Shown here one piece after another: positions 36,696-49,195 of a DNA stretch of 64,000 bases. Where the stretch lies: contig VFFE01007486.1 of assembly GCA_008921705.1 (NCBI GenBank), forward strand, positions 3,913,044 through 3,977,043, given 5' to 3'. The translations under genes were made by a program, and so were the position numbers. Below the pieces are notes generated by a model that made no database searches, was not told the DNA's origin, and worked only from the letters and a program-made list of their open reading frames with translations. Numbering within the stretch: position 1 is the stretch's first letter; every line of letters begins with the position of its first letter. This DNA comes from Burhinus oedicnemus (taxonomy: Eukaryota; Chordata; Aves; Charadriiformes; Burhinidae).

Positions 36696-36721
36696 TTTTA
36701 CTAAACTAAGGTTTAGTAAAA
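36696..36721. repeat. perfect 11-bp hairpin
   Basis: TTTTACTAAAC (36696-36706), loop TAAG, and exact complement GTTTAGTAAAA (36711-36721). A/T-rich, intergenic, function unknown. Confidence 0.7.
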
Positions 36722-37689
36722 CTTACTATGCTACTGTGCAGCCCTAATTAATGAAGTGGCAAAATGCACACCGAGAGTCAAGTTTCCAAAATCCTAGGGC
36801 TAAATGCTTAACAGTTTTTTAGGTGTTTTTACAGTGAGAACATTTTGTTGCTGTTGACTCACGTACACAAATGCAATCTATAGAAACACATGGCTAAGAG
36901 TGTGAAAAATGCTATTGCTATAAAGTTGAGAGGTGGGAATGACTATTCAGTACATTCCACCCATTCTCCAGGTTGTATGTAAAATTTAATATCAAAACAC
37001 TTCAGGGAATAACAGAGAATGGAAATTCTTTGCAGCAGTAGGTGTCAAGTTTTCAAAATCTTTTCTTCAGTCCAAGTCAGAAAAAAATCCTTATATTCTG
37101 AGACTACTTACAGAAGAAATTTCAGAGAAAAAAGAAAATCTAACCAGATGTTACGACTCAGTTTTGATTTTTTCTTTGATTAATCTTGACTTTAATAATG
37201 AAGGTTCAACAGCAGCAGGATAATCCCTGCCTTAAGCATGACATTAGGTTTTAAAGGATTATTTTCTCTTATCTAATCTTAGAAGCCTCTCAGTATACCT
37301 TTATGGTAATAAACAAATATTAGCTGTACTTGCTTAATCACAGAGTTTTAGCAAAACCATCCTCTAGCCTGCAGTGCAGCAGGATTTCGGTCTTCAGCTA
37401 ATGCTCTATATTTCTATATGATCATGACAGATTAACATTTAGAATTAAAATGTAGTTAAAGTAATATGGTTACAAAACAACTTAACAATGAGGCTGCTAT
37501 CAGCAGAGATGATGAACAACAATGAATTTAAAATGACTACTTCTCCAAAGATTAAACTTTGTCCATACTGTTCATAATTGACCGTAACAGTAGTTCTTGT
37601 CACTATTGCACCTGACATCAGCATCCAGAAACTAAATAGGCTCCATAACGAACATGTGTTACCCCGTATTCAAAATCTTGTCACTGTTT

Positions 37690-38325
37690 CATAGAATCAC
37701 AGAATCATAGAATGGTTTGGGTTGGAAAGGACTTTGAAGATCATCTGGTTCCAACCCCCCTGCCATGGGCAGGGACAGCTTCCACTAGACCAGGTTACTC
37801 AAAGCCCCATCCAGCGTGGCCTTGAACACCCCCAGGGATGGGGCATCCACAACCTCCCTGGACAACCTGTTCCAGTGCCTCACCACCCTGACAGAAAAGA
37901 CTTTCTTCCTAATATCTAATCTAAATCTACCCTCTTTCAGTTTAAAACCATTACCCCTCGTCATATCCCTACACTCCCTGATAAAGAGTCCCTCCCCATC
38001 TTTCCTGTAGGCTACCTTTAGGTGCTGGAAGGCTGCTATAAGGTCTCCTCAGAGCCTTCTCTTCTCCAGGCTGAACAACCCCAACTCTCTCAGCCTGTCT
38101 TCATAGCAGAGGTGCTCCAGCCCTCTGATTATCTTTGTGGCCCTCCTCTGCACTCACTCCAACAGGTCCATGTCCTTCTTATGCTGGGGACCCCAGAGCT
38201 GGATGCAGTACTCCAGGTGGGGTTTCACAAGAGCAGAGTGGAGGGGGAGAATCACCTCCCTCGCCCTGCTGGCCATGCTTCTTTTGATGCAGCCCAGGAT
38301 ACGGTTGGCTTTCTGGGACAACCAG
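37690..38325 (-). mobile_element. CR1 LINE, about 640 bp 3' end
   Basis: The longest CR1 copy in the window, in minus orientation. The 3' terminus reads on the plus strand atagaatcacagaatcatag followed by gtttgggttggaaaggac. On the minus strand the reading frames give [20 protein letters not shown], then [21 protein letters not shown], then (in a shifted frame) the SLEKRR and RHWNRL-type tail. Stops and frame changes make it non-functional. Similarity to the 1.7-kb copy extends over most of both elements, but they are in opposite orientation. The right edge near 38325 is approximate. Confidence 0.93.
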
Positions 38326-40279
38326 AGTTGGCCTGTACTGTTTATGTCTGTAATCTTCAGGCAATGAAGACATTTTCCAACGCAAAACATGTTGTTGACA
38401 TGGTTGTTGTGAGAGGGGTTTATTTTGGGACATCAGTCTTAAGTCTATTTGGAATTACAAACTGGTTTAGATGACATATAAACAGTATTCAAGAAAGGAA
38501 ATGTCAGAACATTCTGTTTGTTCACTCGGCCTTTCTGCAATTCTTCAAAGCTTTTCACAGCATTGCTTTTCTAGAATGTATCCTAACATGGAAACGTTAT
38601 ACAAATAAAGCTTTCATAACTGTCAACATCTGAATTTGTTTTTCAGGAGGAATATTTCAAATAAATTTTCACTCTGAGGGAAAACAGAATAGTGTCCTCC
38701 CTTCTGGTAGTTTTCATCTAAAATGTAGCTCTCATCTCATACACTCATGCCTACCTGATTAGAGCAACATAACAGTTTTTAGTGTAAATGGAAAATCCTG
38801 CAGGTGAAAATCCCTAGCATGATTGTTCCCCTATGGTAACCAGATTGGCCTCCTGTAAGTCCAGAAGATGCATGTTTCCTTTTTAAGGTTGGATGGAGCA
38901 TGCCACCTTTGTATAAACAGCCAGTAAGAGATGATGTTTTGGTATGTGCCTCTGACCTGCATGATTTTTGTTTTTCTCTTGACTTGCTACCGTTGCTACC
39001 TCTTGGGAGGGTAGCATCATGAAATCTTGCCTTCCAGCTTCCCTTCAGAGTTTTGGATCACAGATGCTCATTTCCATCCACCTGTTGTGTAGCCAAAGGG
39101 AATTAGTGCCCCATACTGACTCCCTTCTTTACTTTTTCAGTTGCAAACTCTGGCAAGCTGTTGGAGCATAAGAAGTGCAATAAGGACTGCCTGGCATTTC
39201 CGTGTCTGTCCACCTAGTTCCTCTGTGCAGGAAGCACCTTTAGCAACCAACAGAGGACATAAAGAATTGGGAGGGTATCTCTCCAGAGATTTTTTTTCAC
39301 AGTTGAAGCTTCAAGAGAGAAAAAGTATTTAAGATACCTATTAAGGCTACATACTTGCACAATGTCATAAAGAGCTAGTAGATCAGGCAGGTCCAGGAGG
39401 CAATTTGGGGACAAATTTTATAAGATAGGTATTCTGAGGAGATTCTGTTAACTAGTAGGTGGCAATCCATTTTGTACCTATTTATGTAAAAAATGAGTGG
39501 AAAAGAATTTAGTAGTTTCTATGACAGATGAAAGTACCTGTTGCTGTAGAGTTCCTTACGATAGTAAAGAACCGTATCTGTGAAGGTTGGGGTTTTTTTT
39601 CCTTTAAAGAAATTACTTAAAGGAAAACTACTTAAAAATTCTACTTCTATATGTTCAAGAAATTATAGCATAATTTCGGCTTTATAGTTGTAAAGAATGC
39701 CGTAAATGCTGTTATATCTCCAATGCCTACATGAACTTTTAGGCCTGCTCGAGCCTATATCCAGTTTTACATCTGCTTCCTACCTGAACTGTACTGCACT
39801 TACATAAGTAGCATGTTATAAATTGTGCATAAAATAGATATTTTGTGCTCATTCTAAAAATAGTATGGAGAACATAAAAGGAGGATATCTTACTCAGAAT
39901 AAAATATTTTGTTCTGGGCAACCTAATACATAATTCTTGTCAACACTCAGTGTCATTATAAGGTCTGGTAAAAAAGCACTAAAAACTGAACTACTGGAAC
40001 TAATTTACTCAATAAGACTTTAATGACTTTTGCTGTTCTTAAGTGAAGTGAGGAAAGGGGTTATTTTATTACTATTCATTTAGTCAACAAGTATAAATAA
40101 AGATGAATGGATATGATCGTTACTAAGGACAGAGGTGTATATGGCCATGGAAGACTTCATTTTATTTTACATTCCAGAAAACACTTACTGTCATGAATAA
40201 ACTATTTAAGATAGATCATTTGTTTTATAAGTTGCCAGAAGGAAGCGCTATGCATGCTTTTGCTGTAGCATTAACTTTC

Positions 40280-40350
40280 TTTAAAGGTCCAATTCAAACT
40301 TTGTTGAAGTCAATAGAAATCTTTCAATTGTCTTAAAGGGAGTTGGGTAA
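40280..40350. repeat. ancient dispersed repeat copy (probable)
   Basis: Reads ggtccaattcaaactttgttg, then aagtcaatagaaatctttc, then a cttaaagggagttggg end. This fits the gatccaattcaaa...ttgaagtcaatggaaa...gggctttgg pattern of an old repeat common in bird and reptile genomes. Family name unknown. Confidence 0.4.
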
Positions 40351-42306
40351 AGAGCCTCCATGCAGTAAAACAATCACCAAGAGACTGGCTGGCAGTGTTC
40401 CGATAATCTGTGTTCATAGCGTGCACATTAAATTAACTTAAAACATCTGTCCAGTAGGTGGCATATGAGATGTCACAGTCTAAAATGTAAATAAAGCGAT
40501 GGCGTGTCACCACCAACACATGAAAACGTTTTTTCACCAGTTAGGTCTAAAAGGCCAATATGAACTATAACTGTCTATATGCAGCAACCAATGTGGTCTT
40601 TTTATTAGCTTTTATTTAATTAGCATTATTAGATTCACATTTCCATGTTAAAAAGAACTCATATTTATGAATAGCATGGTTATAAACTATTTGATTTATC
40701 CAGCTTGTTAAAAATAGTTTACATTTTTCAGTTTTTCCATTACTTAATGTTTATTACGAATGTCAGAACACTTGTGCTTATAATGTGGTGGCAGTCCTTC
40801 CCCAGTCCTCGTTCCAAACATCTGAGGGAGGACTTTTTCTCATTCTTACTGACGGAAGTTTGGTCTGGTTAGAGGTCATTAGTGAATGCATCAGTCCCAA
40901 GAAGCTCCCTTCCCCTCCTATATGTGTTGCTTCCTATGAACCTTCAGCACTGAGACTCCAAGTTCAACCTTACGCCACATGCAGTAATGCCAATGTAAGA
41001 AACCTGGGATTGTCCATGGAAAGGAGGCTTGGGAATCCTCCATTCCCATTCGAGTCCTCTTTGTATTACTAACTGTTCTTTATTTTGATGTAATAGGTAA
41101 TGTAACAGAGACTTAATACCACATGACCACATAAGACTAAACACCACTTTGTGAAACTACAATACCTGAAAGAACTTCAAAATATCTTAATTATCCCACA
41201 CACAAAGATTAAAGGGAAGGAAGACAGTCCCAGGAATAGAGAGGCTGCTTAATGTAATCATACTTCAGGATTACTCTTGGTTATTAAGGTCCTTTTTTGG
41301 CTAGGGATGTTGCAGAGGATTGAAGTCACTCATTGTTTGCCTTATTACATTCAGCAAAACATCTGAGGATCAGGAACACTTGAGTTTGCTCTCCAAATCT
41401 AGCCTTCAGCTTTGTGGTGCACATAATCTTTGCATGGTAAAAGTTCAGGCTGTATCCTGAACCCTAATAGGTTTGGGCTCCAGCATCAAAAGTTGGCAGT
41501 GTACTTGAAAATATCTCATTAATCTGATCTCGTGATTTTAGGGGCATTACAATGGTTTTTATGTCTAGGATTTGCATCTATTCTGTCAAGCATGTGTGCA
41601 TCTCAGAATATTCTCAAGACCTAACTCATAATTCACACCACAAACCCTTAAACTAATACCAAGGCGTTATTTTAGCATGAGTGCCAGGAGGTGGAAAAAC
41701 TCTCGCTATACTCAGAAACACTGATTATACTCAGTGGCTTTGTGCGGGCCAAGCTTTTGTTCAGGCAGTCTGCCTGGCCTGCAGCCAGGCAAAATCAATC
41801 ATAGTAATGGCTCATCAGCTAGAACTGAGAGGGGTTTTTTTCTTTATAAAAGTGTAGATTATTTAAAACCAAGCTGTGAGTGGCCTATGTACAAAAGTAT
41901 TGATGGAAAATTTGTGGGACATGTGGCTTAGCGTGCGCATGTGTGCAGTCAAACCCACTTTTCAGTTTGCAGTCTAGACATGGCCTTATGGCTTGGATTT
42001 GGAAATACTGAACCTCACAGAGATGAAAGTAGGGTTTAATACCCTAAGGCAGATGGGTTGGAATGTGGAGAAAACCTAATAATGCATGTTACTTTAAAGT
42101 CTGCAGTATGACTGTGGTCAATCCTGCTCTTTTAAATGGGGAGGGGGGAATTTCATCTCATCAAAATTTGGCAGGTACAATTCAAGATAAATAGTTTGAA
42201 TCTCTAGTGACTGTGGTTTGGAAACAAAATTAAGCTTCTAATAAATTTCTGTAAATGTTCTTCCGAATGTTCTGCTAAACACAACTTCTCTCTTGGAGGC
42301 AGCTGT

Positions 42307-42380
42307 AATAATACAATATTTTACATTTATAAAGTGCATTTCATCCTGAAAATTCCCAACAGACTTTGCAAACTGCATTC
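42307..42380. repeat. ancient conserved-type repeat (possible)
   Basis: Contains acatttataaagtgcatttc, then atcctgaaaattcccaacag, then actttgcaaactgcattcat. This matches the general form 'tttataaagcgctttcatcc...caaagcgctttacaaac' of an old vertebrate dispersed repeat, some copies of which are exapted as conserved non-coding elements. Assignment is from memory and tentative. Confidence 0.35.
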
Positions 42381-42657
42381 ATTCAAAATCACCTAGATGT
42401 GACTAAACTTCATGGGGAGCAACAACCAGAGCTGGAGGCACAACACATACTTTGGACCACGAAAGTTTTGGCCAAAAACACTAGACTAAAATTCCATCAC
42501 TATTGAAAGAATAAGACTTTTTTTATCTACATGAAATGGCCAGGAACCTGGATTTTCAAAATACTCAGTTGGCTGTAGACTTTACCAGTCCACTAAGTAC
42601 CTGGGAAGGTAGAAACAGTGAAATGATTTAGTTGGGACTGGAATAGTAATAGTCAAG

Positions 42658-42702
42658 GTAGCATTAATAGCATTAAATAATTAATAGCATTAAAACTAAT
42701 GC
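42658..42702. repeat. short tandem repeat, TAATAGCATTAAA unit
   Basis: Three or four imperfect copies of (t)aatagcattaaa within 45 bases, spaced 11-17 bases apart. Confidence 0.7.
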
Positions 42703-45700
42703 TTAGAGTGTTAGGCTTTCCTTACCAGATATATCTGGATATTAGTTCCAGTTTTCTATGTTTTGTCGGGTCAAGCAAAAGCACTTTCCTACAAGAGGGT
42801 GATGAACTGAATGTAACTAGCAAACTTTTGCCAGACTGGTATGCTCTGTTAAAAATAGAAAATACCAAACGTAGCAGTAATTTAGAAAGAAGTACTGCAT
42901 GCTAGCAACTAATGTAAGTAATAGTATTAGGTGAATGTGTATGTTAAGGTCACAAGCTTTTTCATTACAGTGGAAATAAAATGGAGGATATAGTGAGTGC
43001 TCATTTTGTTACCTTTCAAAACTGTCATATAGCATTATATTTTGGCATCAGGTGTGTTGAAAGATCCAAAAATGCTCGATACAAGTTAGAACTCAAATGT
43101 CTACTTCTTTAGAAGAAAGAACTCTCACGGAGTTCAACTGAAATTGTGCATAAGTGAGGCAGGATCTAGCTTGCTGAAGAGTAGCTGCACCATTCACTGA
43201 AATGTTGTTAGTTAAGACTGGAAAAGAATGGGCTTAGTACGTGGCATTAGAAATATTAAATGAAATTGAAACTGCATTTTTGTACATTGAGACAAATGTC
43301 TCAACAAAATAAAAATGTATTTCACCAGAAGAAACAGATTACACTGATTCTTGGTTTATGTACTCTATGCTACCTCACTCCTGCCAAGGGCCCAGTCCTT
43401 ATCCAAGCATTTTAAGTGAATTATCAATAGAACACTTATGGACAAAGCACAACTCATATGGTACAGATAATAAACATGCATATAAAACATTTTTAAATGT
43501 ACATTTTCTTTTTTCCCTTTCTAATTGTAAATTATAATCTAGATACTTTCCTTTTTTTTTTTGTATGAGTTTTTGGAAGAATTCTCTTAAAACTGGACCA
43601 TTTTAATTTTAAAAGAAACTAATGACAACAATTGATGTTGTTTCTTGGGACCTATTGTTCATTAAAATTGCTTTTTTCTTTTCCACACACTCTCTACTAG
43701 CCAAGTTGTGTATTCTGTGCCACAGGCTGTAAAGTCTTTTATATAGGATTTCTTTGTTTCAACGATAACTGGTTAGAAAAACAGAAGGAAAACAATAAAT
43801 TTCTTTTTAAGTGTATGGAATTCAAATTTTTCTTGTTTCTGAGATTGTATTTGCAGGAGAAACATAGAAAAGGAAAACTGATTTTGGCTGAAGTCTTTAA
43901 AAGAGCCAAAGAAAATCAGCTGTCCACTTTAGTTGGTTCATGAGGATGGTTTAATTTTATCAGCTTTACATTTGTCTGAAAAAGACAGCCACTAAAGCAA
44001 GGCATTATTTTTCATTACAGCCCAAGAGACTAGGGAAGCCACAAAAAATTATGCAAATTATTAATTCTAAAGGCTACAGATATGGCAAAATATTTGACAC
44101 ACACATGAAAAGTATTTAAATGTTATTTGTTACTGTTTTTTAAATGGAAGGGTAAACAGAGCATGGATCCAATTTTACTGCATTTCCCAAAGCTTTTTTA
44201 ATATTGGAAGGCCAAGGGAGATTGCTAGATGATTATATACAATACATCAGGTACTTTCGTACTGAACTTCATAACCTGTATTTGACTAAAGAATGTATTT
44301 CAGGCAGGCACTGAAATGTGAAGGAGGACTTCAGCAGATGCAGAATCCATCTCTTCTGCTAATTTGGACCCTTGCTATTAAGAATGTATGTCTTATCTGT
44401 AGTTTGAAGGTTTGAGCTTTCATTTTTTGGCTGCAAAGAGATTTCTCATCTATAATACTGCCCAGTACTCTCACTTGTAAAGGTGCAGGCACACTAGGTT
44501 TCAGTCACCTCTAAGTCTTCTTTTATTTCTGTTTCATTTATCACTGTTCAGTCTCTCAGACAGCTACCAAGCTACTCAGCTGAACACAAAGGAGTTATTT
44601 TTGTCTCTAAGAATATGGTATGAGGCCTACTATACACAGAGTACAAAACTTCAAGGCATTCATGACAAAAATCTAATTTAAGAACAGTGCTGTCAAATTC
44701 TCAGCAGTATCAAAGTGAAGAATACCTCAATAAAAACAGTTATATGTGTCCTCACCTTTTACAAGCTTTGCTTCATCATGCAAATAGATACTGCTGGAAA
44801 ATGAATTAGTTGAGGCGGACCCCCTTCGCCCCTGTTTTTTTGACATATAAAGATCCTATAACAAGAACTGTGCCTGTTTCAGGCTGGCTGATGATTTTTC
44901 ATTGGATGCTGGCCATTTGTACCTCTGCACAGTCCAATTATGCATTCTCTCTAGAAACATCTTACAGTAGAAATTCCAGAATCATTAGACTGATTTCGTT
45001 GAAATGTACTGGTTTATGAATAAGTAATACAGACATTGTTTTTGATTCTAAAGCTAGACACAAATCAGGAGGTTGGTGCTTTCATGGACAAGAAACTAAT
45101 GTGTTCCTAGAACTTGTGGGATGAAGGTTGGTGTCATTTGATGTGAACTGGGGGCAAGGTTACGTGTTCAGGCGAGTACTGTGGTTTCAGACCAAAATTT
45201 CCATCCCCTAGAGGTATATTTCTTCTGTATTTCATCAGGGCAAACTCTTGAATCTGCAGAAGGCCTTAGCAATTATACCGATGCCCTACATACCAGCAGA
45301 GTGCTACAGTCCAGGTGCATACCAAGAATAAAGGCAATGAATGATGACATTTTAAAACACTTCAGGGTACATATAGTTGCTCCTCATGTTTCATAAGTGC
45401 TGTAGAAGTCCTGAGAAGTAAAAAAAATTAACTTTACTAATGAACAAATATTAAATACAAAGATTGGAAAGTAATTAGAAAATTTGAGACAGACTATAGT
45501 GAATAAAAAGATGGAGCACACTATTAAATAGAGTTCCTAATAGCTGCACATCATTAGTAATCTCTTTTATGCACTGGGCAGGAGCAGAGGGAGGCCATGG
45601 AGCAGTGAAGCCACCTCCTGAACCGTGGTAGCTCCAGAACCTTCCTCTTCATCCAAAGCAGATGCTGGAAAGGACACCGGGAAAAGAAACACACTCTTCA

Positions 45701-47406
45701 AAGTTAACTGAATCAGTCACAACTGTGAGTATGGGATCTACATGGTATGGGCTCAGCTTTTCTTTGCCCACAATTATGTATCTACTTGTCCAACAGAGAA
45801 ATTGCCTGCTGGCAACAGTTCTCATACTGCAGAGGAAAGAGGCAACAGCAAGGGGAGAATATCTTGGTGGGAGCAGTGACAAAGGTGAGGGGAAAAGTTT
45901 ACAAACCTATGTAAGTTATATTAAAATGTTGAGCATTGTAGTTCTTACTGACTTAGCAGATATGGTTGGTCACTTCATACAACTGAGAATCGGACCATTG
46001 ATTTAAGAACCAGCTTTAGACTCCTCTAATTTTGAAAAAGTATTGGAAGTGTTGGCTTAAATAGCAAGAATTTATGAAGTATTTTGTACAGATGGTAATA
46101 TAGCCTGTTGCCATGAGCTCTTTCAGTTTAGTCAACAGATACATAATGAACCACACGCTACAGGAACCATAGATTCTATTTTTATTTTCTATTTGTTTTT
46201 TCCTGTCTCACTATTCTGCTAGTAGAGAATTTAAAGTGATATTGTATACTTTTGAAAACACAGAACCAAATTCCACTCAACTACACACCTGTAGCCCTAT
46301 TCAGTAAAAAATTTAAATTCTCATCTTCTGGCTTTCTGCGAAATTTTTTTAGTCTGTCACGTTCCCTTTCCCTACTGTTACTACAGATTCCATGGGGACC
46401 ACAAGTGAAGATTCACCAGAATTCTCCATTGTAAGATGGTATTTTTGTGTTGGCTTTTGCCCTGGCAGGAGATAAACCATCTCTTTCACTTTGTCTGGGA
46501 CACAGATGGGTATGGGCAACATTCTTCCACTACTGAGTCATTAATCAAAAGGATCTATTTTTCCACTTTTTAGTGGCCTCCCTTTTTCAAAATTTAGTCA
46601 TTGAGTAGACTGTTGAATATTTTCTGTTTATGTAAGCCCAACCTTTTCCTAAACCAGCTTGAATTGATTAGTTTAGCATCAATATTCTCTAAACCATGAA
46701 GTTTTTCTAATAAAATATGGACACGAGAGCTTCCTGCCTCCATGGCTCATTGAAAGATGAAAATGGGCAAAATGTAATGCAGCAATAAAGAGCACCATTT
46801 ACTATTATTTTTCCAGATCTGGCATTTTGATAAAATTTAAAATTTGTCCTTGCGCATTCAAAGATTGAAAAATACTTGTGAGTTTCAAAAATCCAGTGTT
46901 GGTATCTGTGAAATAGATGTAGAACCGTTCCTCATTCTTTCAGGCAGCTCCAAAAGGATATGTTGTGGGACACCATCTGGTGGATAAATGTAGTTAAAGC
47001 AAATATTTATATTTGCAAACAAGTTCTTATTTTTGTTCTATGAAGTTCCTATTTGTTCAGATATCTACAGTTTCCATAGCCTTACCTAGTCTCATACTAG
47101 AGGAAGGTTAGAAGTACTATTCTGATGCAAATCCTTCACAAGCATGGCCTCTAAATAACCCAGACCATGAAAGACCTTTGTGCTTAAAGTACTGAAATGT
47201 AACTAATTTTGAATGTTGGTGATACACATGGCTGCACTTCACCGTTAGCATTTTAGCATGTGCTTCTGGAGTATTTATCACGCTTTTATTCACATCATGA
47301 AGCAATCTCAAAGCATAGGAACTAGGTTGCTTTTGGATGAGATCAAACTAGAAGAGATGGTCCAAAAGCACACCTAATGCTCTCCAGTCACAGGGCCAGG
47401 CTAGAA

Positions 47407-47484
47407 ATACCTAAGTAAATACCTAAGTAAATAGGTATATAGTAAATAGGTATATAGTAAATAGGCTAGTAATACCTAAGTAAA
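47407..47484. repeat. compound tandem repeat (ACCTAAGTAAAT / GGTATATAGTAAATA)
   Basis: Two copies of atacctaagtaa, then two copies of ataggtatatagtaa, then a partial copy and a further aatacctaagtaaa. The two unit types share a TAGTAAAT-like core, suggesting they grew from one ancestral unit by slippage. Confidence 0.75.
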
Positions 47485-48652
47485 CCTTCCTGAAATGTAT
47501 GGGTGTGGATGTTAAGCTCTCAGCACTTACTCTTTCATGGCACAGTTCTTTTCCTATTAGCCTGCAGTACTTACTAATGTAGATGTCATTCATGTGGCTC
47601 ACCTGAACCTATGTGCAGAGCAGAGGCTACCTAGATGGGCTTTGTGAATCTGACTGGAAACTTCAGTCCATCCAGCAAAGTGAACTTCAAAATGGAAACA
47701 CAGATGGGGCAGGCTCCTGTATGCTTGAAGATTTGTTATGTGGATCTAAGGTATGTAACGTAGCAGCTAAGCAAGAAGCCCTGGATAAAAACTTTTCTCC
47801 TTAGTCAAACTGAGTCCAGAACAATTAATTTTCAGAACGTGTTTTTTCTTTTTTTTTCCTTTGGTGTGATAGGATGAATGTTTTGAGAGACTTCCTTAGA
47901 AGCAGGGTATTTTACTGAATTTCTTAGCATTTTGAAGACAGCATTACTGACATGCATGTTATACATTTGCTTGAAAAATGCATTTTGTCTGCTACTTTTC
48001 TATTTCTCATCAAGCAAGCGAATAGAGACATAAGGTGTCTTTTTTAAAATAAAAAAAACGGAGACAGAATCACATCTGTGTATAATTACAGCTGATGTGC
48101 CGAAAATTTACAGATCTTTTGTGAGCTCATCCTCAACAAAACCTCACACAATCATCCCCTTTTTATGCCAATAAAATGATTTTTATAGCCTGGATTTTCT
48201 ACATCATAAATGTAAAAATAAAGCAGTGTGTTGGCAAATATTATCAGCACCACTATATTTCTAACAAGCTATAATACGTTGCTGTATGCTGGTTTCTAGG
48301 TTAAGCCTGGCTGTAAATTTGTAAGCACATACAACCATGTAGTACTTTGACCGTATATGATACAATATAGAATCTTAAAATATACAAGCTGTATATTTAA
48401 AACAAAGTAACCACAAATTCCTACAATTCAGAAAGCAGCAGTATTCCTGTAAAGAGAGGACATAATTTACTGAAATTGTTTTTACTAGGCACACCTAATT
48501 TTTATTTTTATAAGGCCAAGATAAGTAACACTGATTTCTTAAGTTATTTTAACAACAAACTTAACTATTCAAGCTTCACATTCACTTTTAGGATTAGTAA
48601 TGCCTATCAGATTGATGCTTGCATTTAAATAGAGCTCTTAATTTTATTTTCA

Positions 48653-49195
48653 GAATGTAAGAAAGGCTTTACTGGGTCAGACCAATGGTCTATCCAGCTC
48701 AGTGTTCTGTCTCCAGCAGTGGCAATAGGAGAGGCTATTCACAGAGAATAACAAGCCCAGCTGTTTTCAGAGGTCCATTCCTCTTTCACTTCCCATAATA
48801 CACCACTGTTGTGTTAGGGATGCCAGAGGTACATCCTGACCCTATGGTGATATTGTCCATCTATTTGTCTAATCCTCTTTTGAACCTGTTGACACAGTTT
48901 GTCTCTACATCATGTGATAGCGAGTGCCAGAAGTCTACTACTTTGTGTTTAAAGAAATGCTTTGTTTTATCTGTTTTAAGCTGATGTTCTATTATTTTTA
49001 AGTTCTCATATTAGAGGATAGAGTGAATAGAAGTTCTACCTTCACCTTATCCACTATTTTCATGACTTCATAACCCTTTATCACTTTTCTTCCCAGCCTC
49101 CTCCATTCACTGCTGAAGACTCCCAGCCTTTTTAGTCTCTCCTCATAAGGTAGCTGCTCAATCCCTTATTCATGTAAGTTGCCCTTAGAGCTACA
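48653..49195 (-). mobile_element. old CR1 LINE, diverged lineage
   Basis: In plus orientation it begins tttactgggtcagaccaatg followed by gtctatccagctcagtgttc. It continues with a tcttttgaacctgttgacac segment, a tgtttaaagaaatgctttg segment and a gtctctcctcataaggtagc segment. This is the layout of the CR1 subfamilies best known from turtles and crocodilians, and older than the CR1 copies elsewhere in this window. Minus-oriented, frames fully degraded. Confidence 0.8.

Larger units (their letters stand above)
30560..37689. other. SOSTDC1 upstream region, no gene seen
   Basis: A/T-rich sequence upstream of SOSTDC1. It contains a worn LINE-like segment near 33.35-33.64 kb, an ancient repeat near 35.3-35.4 kb and an 11-bp hairpin at 36.7 kb. 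I recognise no coding exon. Distal enhancers of SOSTDC1 may lie here, but I cannot identify them from the sequence alone. Confidence 0.5.
38326..48652. other. gene-free A/T-rich region
   Basis: About 10.3 kb without a supported gene. It holds worn ancient repeats (40.28, 42.3 and about 43.13 kb) and two short tandem repeats (42.66 and 47.4 kb). The longest open frame (114 codons at 45662-46006) has no recognisable motif. Confidence 0.55.
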
